A program made the translations under genes and the position numbers. A stretch of 64,000 nucleotides of DNA from Capra hircus (lineage: Eukaryota > Chordata > Mammalia > Artiodactyla > Bovidae). The stretch's first letter is position 1; every line of letters starts with the position of its first letter. Shown here one piece after another: positions 45,901 to 57,900 of the stretch. Below the pieces are notes generated by a model. It made no database searches, was not told where the DNA came from, and saw nothing but the letters and a program-made list of their open reading frames with translations. Location of the stretch: assembly GCF_001704415.2 (NCBI RefSeq), contig NC_030826.1:28763324-28827323 (forward strand). The letters are read 5' to 3'.

Positions 45901-48900
45901 GAGTAATTGCAAACATCATCTGTAATGGTGGAGCCAGGGTCAGAAGCCAGCCAGGTTAACCTGGCCCTTAACCTGTGTCACACGACCTTCTAACACGCTT
46001 AGATGTAACTATGCCATGTCCCCATCCAAGGCAGGGGTGCAAGCAGGGAGGGGTGCTGGATGGGGGAGCAGGAGAAGATGGCTTCTACCCTGTACTGTCT
46101 GGGGAAAGTTCCAGGGGTCCCTCCCACTCTTGCTCCCAAGATCATCACCCTCGACCAGCAGCGTCTTCGCTCGGGGACTGACTCCAGCCCCAGTAACCAT
46201 AGTAACATCTGCTCTGCTCCTAGTGGGCCCACTGAGCAGCTGGGGTTCCACCAGAACCATAAGAGCAGCCCCCAGAATCTCTGGGGGGGGGGGCGTCTTA
46301 AGGGGCCTACAGTCACCACAAAGGCATCCAACCACGGTGGGAGAGCTGCTGAATACAAGTGCAACCCAGCCAAGGGGCCTCATGCGGGGAGGCCCAGCAT
46401 GGAGGCCTCCTTGGAGGCAGAGGCCGCCTTTAGCACAGTAAAGATGGCGGTTTTACATCTAAATGGGCCCTGACCTTCTGTCCCACTCTTTGCACGCCAT
46501 GGACTGCAGCAGGCACGCCAGGCTTCCCTGTCCTCCACCATCTCCCGGCCTTTGCTCAAACTCAAGCCTATTGAGTCGGTGACGCCATCCAACCATCTCA
46601 TCCTCTGTTACCCTCTCCTCCTGCCCTCAATCTTTCCCAGCATCAGGGTCTTTTCCCATGAGTCAGCTCTTCCCATCAGGTGGCCAAAGGATTGGAGCTT
46701 CAGCTTCATCAGTCCTTCCAGTGAATATTCAGGGTTGATTTCCTTTAGGGTGGATTGCTCTGAACTCCTTGCTCTACAGAATTTCCTCCTAGAGAGAGGC
46801 TAATGGGGAGGGTATGGAAGAGGCAAAAGCCAGAGCGGGGACCTACGGAAGCAGAATAGAAATGCCCCGTGGTGCACACACATCCAAGCTCCCCGCAAGG
46901 CCCCAGGGGGCCACACCAGGGACCCGAGGACCAGGGGAGCCCAGACTCCTCTTTCTAGGGCAGGAGTGTGGCTGGCCGGCTTGGCTGTCATCCTTGTCTC
47001 CTTCCATGTCTCGAATCCTCTCGATTTTGATGCATGTTGGTGCTGAGGGCTGTGAACTGCCATCACCGCCCGTCACTTCCAATCAAGCCCACTCACTGCC
47101 AGCCCTACCCGGGGCTCCATTGCTGTCAAGCAGCGCATGTGTCTGCCTCTTCAAAACTTCTTCCAGACCCAGTGGGGCGGGGTGTGTGGGGGGAGGGGGC
47201 AAGCCAGAGAATCAGAATGAACCTGGGTCCTTGCATCTCAGCCACACTGGTAGCCAGACTCGGACGCCTGGTTGTATCCATCATTGCCACACAGGCCTGC
47301 AAATCTCTGCTCCTTGGGTCAGACCGTGTGAGAGGACCCTCACTCCAATCCCACACGCCAGGAGGAGGGAAGCTTGGGCCTCAGCTCCACGCTCCCCCCT
47401 CAGCCCCAACCCTGCAACATCGCCTCCCAGGGAAACCATGAGCTCTGCAGGATCAGGGCTCAGAGGAAGGAGCTGTGGGTGGAGAGAGAGTACTCCCTGG
47501 GAGGGAGAGAGCCGAGGCACAGAGGTCTTCAGCCCCACCGGCCAGCCAGCGAGGACACCCACCTCCAGTCTGGAGATGAGCAGGGCCCCTTGGGCTGGCA
47601 GCCGGCAGACCCAGGTTCAAAGCCAGGGGGCTCTATTCTTCACTCTCACTGTGCCCCTCCTCAGTCACCCCAGCAAAAAGTCCCTAAGGCTTGAGTGTTT
47701 ATTTCAAACCCCTGGGGGATGCTGGTTACAACCCGAACTTTATAGCCTCACCCTGGAGGGACCAACCTAGGAACCCACATTTTAAACAAGTGCCCCTGAG
47801 GCTCTGGATGAGAGGCAGTGATGCAGGGCAGTGGGAAGGAGGAGGGAAGGCGGTGAGGCAGGGATGGAGGAGGTGAGTTGCCAGGAGACCCAGGGCCACA
47901 CCCAGCCCACACAGACAAAGCTCTGACAGAAAGGCCCTAAGCTCTGGCGGAAAGGCAGACCAAGGCAGGTGACCCAGGCCCCACCCCGTGAGAGGCATAC
48001 CATCACCCAAGGAAGGCATAACCCTCTGCTTCCTGCTTTTCACTTCTCTATGCACTCTTCTTCTACAATGCCAGCATATTCCCTCTCTTGCACTTTCTTC
48101 TCCCGATTTCAGGAAACTTTAGGAGCTCCTACTTTGCCCTAGCACCCTAGGGGCTTTTTTGCAAAGATGCGCCTATGGGAGGTCTGCCCAGGGGGTTGGG
48201 TGGGGGTCTCCCACGCCCTGCCCATCAGCTCCAGTAACAAGGAAACTGTCCCTGGCCCCACACTGAGTCGCCTGGTCCCCCACCTCAGGGGGCAACTTCT
48301 AGGGGGACACTGCCGGTGGTAAGAGTTCAGGTCTCAGGTATATGCTTTAATATACAGTATTTGTTTATATTGGATATTAACGCATGTATGCGGAATCTAA
48401 AAAAAATGGTATAGGTGGTCTTATTTGTAAAGTAGAAATAGAGACACAGACACAGAGAACAAACGTATGGATAGCAAGGGGGAACGGGAAGAGTGGAAGG
48501 AACTGGGAGGTGCCGATTGACATATATACACTACTGATACTACGGACAGAATCGATGACGGGTAAGAGCCTCCCGTAGAGCTCAGGGAACTCAGGACGCT
48601 CATGCCCTGTGCTGACCTAAATGGGAAGGAAATCCAAAAAAGAGGGGATGTATGTATAGATATAGCTGATTCACTTCACTGTTCAGGAAGAAACTTAACA
48701 TGACACTGTAAAGCAACTCTACTCAAATAAAAATTAATGCGAAACAAAAAAGGGGGCACGGGTCTCAAGCCCTGATGCTTCCTAGCTGTGACCTTGGCTG
48801 AGGTCCTGCTCTGTGCCTCAGTCTCCTCATCTGTAAATAGGGTGATGAGGAAACTAGTGTGAAATGAGCACCTACTGTGTGCCAGGCTGTTCTAAGGGCT

Positions 48901-51900
48901 TTCCAGGTATGAACTGACTCCGTCCTTACACCATCCCTAGCGCACACACGCCCACCATCTCCCCATTGTGCAGAAAGGGACACAGAGAGGCCAGGAAAGC
49001 TTCCCCAGGTAGCTGCCCAGCTCATAAGTGCTGTGACTGACACCCTGGGTTCAGAGTCTAGGTTCCCCATCCCCACACCCACCTTGGTCCAATCACCCGG
49101 CCCTCCCTCAGTGACTGGAGACTGGAATGGGTGCTCAGAAGCCTACTGGTGCATAATAAATGCGCACGCAGCCGCAGCAGTTACGACTGTTACTGTCACT
49201 GCTTGCCCACAGCTTCTTCCTCCAAAGTGGGTGTGCAGCCCGCACGAGCCGGGGCTGGGGTCTCCCTGTCACCTCCATCTCCGAGGTGGCAGGCAGCATG
49301 GCAAGGACTGTGTGATGGGGCCTGAGCGACCCATCCCCTGGTCCCAGCTCTGCGGCACCTGGTCAAAACCGCATACCCGGGACCACACTTCTCCCGTCTC
49401 CAAGTTCTGGTCTGTCTGAGCAGATGGACAAGTTGTCTCTACGTGAAGGGATGTTGACATTCAGTGCCAGCTTTCCCCGAGCACAAGGCTGATGTGGCGT
49501 GGGGGCAGTGGGGAGGGAAACGGGGGGAGGTCCTCTTCAGCCTCCACGGGGTCGGGGGGCCGGTGAGTCTTGGCGGGCTTTCGGAAGAGCCCTGGGAGAC
49601 TGTGTGGCTGCTCTAGGCAGAGGCTGCCTGCTTCCCCATCAGGAACTCTATTCTTAGGGTGCTTTCTCTTGCTCTTAACTTTGACATCTTCCAGAAGTTA
49701 CCCCGCACAAAAGCCACCCTGCCATAGCTGTAATTTACACGTCACGTCGCTTGCTCAGAGCACAATCCACCCCCTCCCACCCACTCCCGCACACCACCTT
49801 CCCTCGCCTGCCCTGCGAAAAATGGTTTCTGTATTACTCTGAGCATCATTCCTTACACTTGTTTTGCCCGGAGAGAAAAAGTGAAATAAGAAATCAACAG
49901 AAGAAGGGCCGGGGCAAGGCAGGGGGCGGGGGGGGGCGCGGGGGGTTGCGGCAGGGGCTGGTGGGAAAGTTCAGCTACCTCCAAGCTTTAGAACTTCGCA
50001 GATTCTAGGCTGGGTATCGCTTCCAGTGGGAGGTCCACATTGCCACGGCAACAGCCCAGCTGTGGACCAGAGTCCCAGCCTGCCACCCCACCTGCCGCGC
50101 GAGAGCCACTTACTGTGATGGTGTTTTCCTTGCTCTGCTTTTTGCTTGGTGACGAGGATCCCAGGTTCTGGGGAGAGAGGCGAGAGACATCGTCAGAGCT
50201 GTTCTCCATATTGGACATCCTTTTTCCTTCGGGTTCCCTGAAGGTGGAGGGATGGGTTAAAAGCCCCGTGCAGGCGAAGTTCGAGGATGCTCCATCAGCT
50301 GTCGTTAACCCCTAAGTCACCATGTTCTGGGAGAGGGCAGGCAGGAGCCTTCCATGCCCTGGCTTGAAGGCGAATTGGAGGAAACCTCCCAACAGGAGCT
50401 CTGAGAAAACTGCTCCAAAGCAGGTCTGCCTCCTCATCTCCCCATCGGTGGCTGGGAGCATTAACCCTTCAGCTGCCCTCTGCTGGTAAGCAGTTCTAAG
50501 AGCTGTCTCCACCTGCAGAATCCATCCAGGAGTAGAGAGTTAAGGCGGACTGTGGGCCACCATCTCCTGGCACGGGATTCAGAACAAGACATCTTATTCC
50601 GAATTCCCCACTTTGTCCAACATATCATACCCTGGATCCATGTACTGTGGACTGGGGTGCTCAGCCACACCTCTGTGACTTGTCACCCTCCCTACCCCAA
50701 GAGCAGGGAGGCTGTGATTTCAGCTTCCATTCCAACTTTGGGGTTGCCTTTTGGGGTCTTCCCTTTGCCGGCAAGAAGACACTCATCCCAAGGACCATTG
50801 GGCCCACCGGACCTCAGCAGCTTGCCTCTAGACCCTGGATGGCCCTGGAATGGAAAATTCAGGATTGCCAGCAGAAAACACCACACTGATCCTAAGAGTC
50901 TATGGCCCTGATGGGGAAGGTCAAGTCTGGGTCTTTGCTGTCCCATTAGCTGTCACATTAGGGACTCAGTAGGGTCCCTGAGCAAGACATGGGATGTGTA
51001 CCCCTGTCCTGAGCCACACGTCGAGCTGGGAAGCAGGCTGGCCCCTAAGGCACTGCGGCAGCATTGCATGTGTGTCCTGGGACTCACAGCCTTATTCTGT
51101 CTCTAGGCCTTTACAGGGAAAGGCCCAGAAAAAGCATGGGGGGGCTTCTCTAGCAAGCCCCAGGGAACCAACAGCTCCCATCCCCAGGCCAGCACAGCCC
51201 TGGATCACCCAGCAAGATGAGTGTCTTGTGGGGGTGGGGGCAAGCCAGCCCCTGCCTTAGGAACCCAACTACTCCTCAGGCAAAATAAGGAGCTTAAGGG
51301 AGTTCCTGCCCACAGTCCCCTCATTCCCAGACTGTTCCCGGCTAGATCCACCCTCTGTCCCTCACTCCCACCCAGACCTACCATGTCCGGTAACTGAAGT
51401 CCACTGCTGAAAACTGACATCCCTGGACTGTCCAGCTCAAAGGGACCTTTATACATCATCGTTCCATAGACGAGAAGATGAACTCACTGGCCCTGACATC
51501 CTGTAGAGTTAACTCAACTCTGAGACTCAGTTTTACCTGTTGCCAATGGTCCTTGAACTCTGGAGGCATCAGATTAGCTGAAGACATGCCCCCTGAGTCC
51601 TCCTGACCCCAGGAAGTTACTGGCATCACCATCACTGTACAGATGAGGACACCGAGGTCTACAGACACCAGCGTGTCCCAGGACACAAGACAGGTAAACA
51701 GAGCAAAGTGACACCCAAGCCCGAACGACTCTTTCCTGCCTCCCCATCTCTCCACTTAGAAATCTGGGACAATCTCTTATTTTTCCAGGTGTCTCTGCAG
51801 GGGCCAAAGAAACATCGCTGTCATCCACACACACTGACTTGGGGACTGTTGTGTCCGAGGCTGTCTGGGATGATGCTGGACACAGAGGTCACCTGCCTCC

Positions 51901-54900
51901 CCAGAATCTCAGCCAGGACACGAGGGCAAATAATAGCACTGTCGGCAGGGGTGGGCATGTTCTAAGCATGGGCGCCGGACTCTGCCCTCCTAGCTGAGCA
52001 GTTTCGGCTAGTGCTGCACACGGCGGTCACAGGGTCCTTCGGGTGGTCTCATGTCTTTGCTGCTGGTGACCTGTGCCTGATATTTGAATGTCATATACAC
52101 AGACATCACATACATGCATATGAACACACATACTCACACACAGACGCATACACTCTGCAGCACTCCACTGGAAGGGCCCTGGTGGAGAGACATCTCAGCC
52201 ACGCTGAGAACACCTGCTACAATGAGGTTTCTTTCATCCAGGTACTAACCGGGCCCAGCCCTGCTTAGCTCCCGTGATCAGATGCATTCTGGGTGGCTTA
52301 GCCATAGACAGAAGCGGTTTTTAATACGATGCCCCACTAAAAGGAACCCAGGCTCCTTGGGGAATCGAATTAGTTCCAAATGCCAGGTGGACCTGGAACT
52401 CCTGTGCCAGGGGGTAAAAAAAGTGTTTGACAAACGGTGTGACGTAACAAAAGGACACAGACATCAGCTCAAAGGAGCTTCCACACCCAAATTTGGGACC
52501 ACTGGAGCGTTAATATGAATAGTAACCTCAAAGAATTACTCCAAAAGGTGGACAGAGGAGGGGCAGCTGTTTTTTTTATAAACAGAAGGTCTATAAAATG
52601 TTTTCAAGGATTCAAACATCACCACTGGCAAACCTCAGTGTCAAAGACTCAGGCCACAGTCATCATGGATGCTTGAAAAGGCTGAGAAAAAGGCTGTTAG
52701 GAGACAGAGTGTGCACATGGCCTGACACTACCACCCCACTGATCTTACATACGCGTGTATGTGTGTATGCATGTATTTGCTGCTGCCATTTAGTTGCCAA
52801 GTTGTGTCCGACTCTTTGTGACCCCATGGACTGTAGCCCTCCAGGCTCCTCTGTCCATGGGATTCTCCAGGCAAGAATACTGGAGTGGGTTGCCATTTCC
52901 TCCTCCAGGGGATCTTTCTGACCCAGGGATCGAACCCAAGTCTCCTACTGAAGTTAAATGATTGGTCTATTGCTCCTTTTTTATAATATTCATTCTACTC
53001 TTATAAATGCTTACAAATGTCCATAACAAAAGTTTGTTGTTGTTTTTTTAAAATTTCTCTTTCCTATGATTCTAGAAGGTTTTTCTTCTCTTTTTTTTTA
53101 AAGCTCTGCCCAGCCTGGTTTCCTGGCCTCACCTGGGCTGCTTGGCTGGCACTGTGAGGACCCACCGAGGGTGGTGACAGAGGAAGCAGTGCCTGGGAGA
53201 CCATGGTTGGTCGTTCCTAGCTGACTCCACAGGCCCCTGGCTCTGTGATGTCTTCTGAGCCTGGTCTCCTTCCTTGCATGTGAAGAGTCTGGCTCTCACA
53301 CTCTCAGCAGGCAGAACCCAGTGTGAAACCTCTCAGTGGCTCCAGCACTATTGAGACAAAACCCAAGCTCCTCAAAACAGACTCGAGGACTTCTCTGGCC
53401 TCCTCTTCTGCCTTCCCCACACTTGCTAATTCGGTAAACCATAGTCCTGCTTGGCCTCTACGGCTTTTTCAAAATCATTGCCTCTAAGCATCCACATATG
53501 CTGTTCCCTCCACCTGGAACGCTGTTGCCCTACCATCATTCTCGACCAAGCTAAACCTCTGCTGATTTTCCAGTCTCAGCTTTTATTAAAGAACCCATCT
53601 CCAGACATTTCCACCACCACTTGGTCAGGTCTTTAGAGCACACACTCCCCTCCAGCCCCATCACTGTCAATATGAAATCAATATTTGTCTCTCTCCAGCC
53701 CCTGCTACTAACCTCTATCAAGTGAAAGTGTTAGTCACTCAGTCATGTCTGACTCTTTGTGACCCCATGGATGGTAGCCTGCCCAGCTCCTCTGTCTGTG
53801 GGATTCTCCAGGCAAGAATACGGGAGTGGGTAACCATTCCTTTCTCCAGGGGATCTTCCTAACCCAGGGATTGAACGCGGGTCTTCTGCATTGCAGGCAG
53901 ATTCTTTACCATCTGAGACACCAGAGAAGCCCTAACCTTGACAAGACAAGGGCTTTATCTGTCCATGACTCAGTGCCTGGCAAAGAAATACATGTTCAAC
54001 AGAACATGAGCTGTTTACCAAGTAGGGAAGGAGGAGCCCCATTGAGTAAATGAGCTCTCAGAATCTCACCTCTTCCTTCATCACACACTGTCTCCTCCAA
54101 CGAGTCCCTTAAGTTTCCAAGCTCTTGGTCCCACTCCCTTTCCTCTCTTCTGCATCTAAAGATAACCTTCCTGGGGAACAGTTCATGGAAAGCTAAAACA
54201 GTTGGGAAGTGAGTCACAAAAGAGTCTAGGCTCTGGTGGGCATATTCCTTGCCTTCCCTGTACCTGCATAGGGATCAGAGGGGGCTAAATCACTGTAGCC
54301 CTGGCAGGCAGGCAGGCAGGGGACAGGCTCGGACCTGCTTCTGCCAAGGCCAGCATGACCATTCTCAGTCTCTGATTCCCTAACCTCCCATCAAGTGGGT
54401 CCCCTGAATCCATCACCCAGGTAGCTCACCCCAGGGCTGCACACATGCAAACTTCCACTGGGTGGCACCAGATTGCCATCACCTATGCCCAGCCTTTCAG
54501 GTCTCCTGGAGCTAGGGATGGGAGGAGAGGGTGGGCACCCTTGGGGGCTGCAGGGCACCCAGCCATTTGGTTCCACCCACGATGGTACAGACACATTTCT
54601 GGTTTCCATGAAGATTACACATGCCCCCCCCCCGCCCGACTTCAGCCTGTCCAACATTCTAATTTTCTTGACTAGCTTTCTCAAGGAGGGGGCAGCCAAC
54701 AGGCAATAGTAAAAGAATGCGAGAGAGGCGTGGCAAGGTACTGCATCCACCCCGACCCAGCATCTCAAGTGGCCATGTGTTCATGTACTCACTCATTCAT
54801 TCCCTCTTTCAATATTGTGCGCATGCCCTATCTATCAGCTGCTCAGTAGCGTCCAGCTCTTGTGACCCCATTGACTGTAACCCATCAGGCTCCTCTGTCC

Positions 54901-57900
54901 ACGGAATATTCCAGGCAAGAATACCGGAGTGGGTTGCCATGCCCTCTTCCAGGGGATCTTCCCAACCCAGGGATCAAACCCGCGTCCCTAGCCTCTCCTG
55001 CACTGGCAGGTGGATTCCGTGCCACTGTGCCACCAGCAGTATTATTAGCCGATGACTGTCATTGATTATAGCTGACAGCTTGGCAAGGGGGAGTAAACAC
55101 TGAGTGTGCTGAAGTGTGCGTATGCATATTCTAAGGACCATTTATCGGTAGTGCTCTCTAAATATCAACCCTTCTTAACCTATTTCTGTGACTGTTCTCT
55201 GGTGCCTTTGTGGACAGCCAGCTCTGCAGGAACACAAACACTTTCGCAGCCTGAAAGGCTAACACAGCGCTGCAGACTGGTGGACACATGTATTTTGTTC
55301 TCGCCACGTGCTGCACTATTTATTTTTGTTTCACTGATGATACCTCACCTTCTGAATGTTACCATCCAAAAAGAAAAGGAATACACGGGATTCCACTTGT
55401 CTTGAAGCAGTGCTCAGGCCGGGGTATCCAGAGCTGACCTTTCCTGCATCCCTAGCACCTCACCTCTAACTCTTTGTTTCTTAGTTCTCATTGTATCTGC
55501 CGTCTATAAAAGTAAAATGTGTTTATTTTAGAAAATTTTTAAAATACTTAAAAGTCTAAAGAAAATAAACATCACCTTCGACCGAGGTTTCTCAACCTCA
55601 GCACCCTTCATCTTTGCATCTGGGTAATTCTTTGTTGTGGAGCTGTCTTGCACCTTACTTAGTAATAGCCCTGGTCCCACTGACCAGATACCAGTAAAAC
55701 TCCCTGTCCAGTTGTGACAACCAAAATATCCAAACATTGCCAGACGTCCCCTGACTGAGACCTGGACAGAAATACCAATGTTTGGGTTTATCTTTTCATC
55801 CAGTCACGTGTCTTCATGTATGGATAGATTTCCTTCTCCCAAACAAGACGGACCATAAATGCAGCTCTGGGACTTCCCAGATGGCTCAGCAGGTGAAGAA
55901 TCCACTTGCAGTGTAGGAGACAGGCAGGAGATGCGGCTTCGATCCCAGGGTCGGGAAGATCCCCTGGAGGAGGAAATGGCAACCCACTCCAGTACTTCTG
56001 CCTGGGAAATCCCATCGGTAGAGGAGCCTGGTGGACTACAGTCCACGGGATCACCAAAGAGTCGGACACAACTGAGCGACTGAACATACATACATGCACG
56101 CAATTTCGTTCTGCTTTTTTCATCCACTATCACGGTCTCTACATTTTCTTAAATCAGTACATTTTCTCCAGAAGAATGTGTTTTCATAGCTGTACGGTAC
56201 TGTTGGCCAGACAGACGTTCAGTGCCATTATCCATTTTACCCATCCCCTGTTACTGGACAGTTAGGCTGGGTCAAGGGCTGTATGCTTGAGTGAACAGCT
56301 TTACACAGATCAAATTCCCCGCGTGTATTCCAAGAACAGATGCCTGGAGGGAAATTCCTGGGTCAAAGTCTTACAGCAACACAATGTCCAACTGCCTTCT
56401 CAGGAGGTTATACAGATCAGGATACATGTTGCTTTAAATGATTAAGCAACAACTTGAGAGTGTTTCAGGATAGGGGAGTCATGTGTCATTAGAGAAGGAA
56501 AGAAGAATGATGGGGGAGAGGCGGAGGGGGCTGTTTCCAATATCCTTCCTAAGTGCCTCTCTAGCTGCTGAGAAACCATGGCAGAACTTGGGCTGACGTC
56601 TCAAGAAAACACTCCGCAGTTGGGTGGCATATGAGCTTCATTTCGAACAGACCGACCGGCTGTGTTGAGAGGGGGGCTCTGCAGGAAACACACAGGGTCA
56701 GGGCTGTGACGTGTGCTGTGAGCAGAGGATGAAGGGGACCCACATGTGCTGCCACGACTAACTGTGCCCGGATGCTCGCCTGTCACGACACGGTCCCCCT
56801 GCCTGAAGCAGCAGCATCCCCTGGGGGCTCGTGAGAAACAGAGAACCTCAGGCCCCTCCCCAGACCTCCTGAATCAGAATCTGCACTCAAACAGGAGGCC
56901 CAGGGTGATTTGTCCGTCCATCCATCCATCAATACATATGGAGCCTCAGCTCACCCAGATGTCCCAATTCTCCTCCGGAGTTTGAACTGAACGGACCTGA
57001 GCCCAAGGCTCAGCCTCCTAAGACAAGAACATAATTAGGTTTCTGAGGTTTCTCGCCCCATATACCCAGGTCGGACGACCAATTTGCATGTCAGGACCAC
57101 TATGGACCGCCGCTGGAGCTTCCTCTGGCTTCGCCCCGTCCAGGCATAGTTCACCATCTTTTGGGCCCTAACACGTGCTCTCATGCCCCTCTCACCTGCA
57201 TCGCACTAAGCGTCACACTGGAGCCGCTTTGACCACAAGGGCTTTCCTTCAGGGTCCAGCACACAGAACCCACCACTGTTGACAACAAGCAACTATTGTT
57301 ATCACGTCACCACCCCCACCATCCTCGGGGCCTGGCATCTTAACTCCTGAAAGGGTTGGTCTGGAGGCTTCTGCTTAAGGACATCTTGCAGATAATTCAT
57401 AGATGGACCACATAAGACCCGTCCCCAGTTCCTTAGAGCTTAAGGCCACTGGAAGAACCTGGCATCTAGTCCGGTTTGACCACCTGGTAACCGTGTTAAC
57501 CTGTTCGAGTCGCTTATCTGGTCTGAGACTCTATGACCGCATCTGTAACACAGGAATAGTACCGACACCTCCTTCTTACATTTGTGAAAGTGTTGGCTGA
57601 GATGTCAGATGAGAACACAGGCTGGGAATCCTAAAACACACCCCCATGTCCTTCTACCCCACAGCTGCCCCTCTCTGGATGATCAAATGTGATAAAATGT
57701 TTGACTCAGTTCCACTCTGGGTGAAGTCTGGGGATGGGAAAGGGTCACGCAGAGAAGGAAAATGGCCTGGACTCACCCATATTCTTAAAGTGTTGGGAAA
57801 TCTGGACTCCATTAGGAATCCAGACAGCAGGATGGAACCCTCTGCCCCAACACAGAGAGGCTATAATACCATCCCTGTCAACCCATCAAAAGCATCCTCG

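Larger units (their letters stand above)
42303..50113 (-). other. GAS7: GAS7 intron 5
   Basis: A 7.8-kb intron with L1, two BovB fragments in opposite orientation, Bov-tA, MIR and several G-runs. The stretches 44360-46470 and 46770-48330 are GC-rich and unique. The open frame at 46814-47770 on the plus strand is not supported as a gene. Confidence 0.9.
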
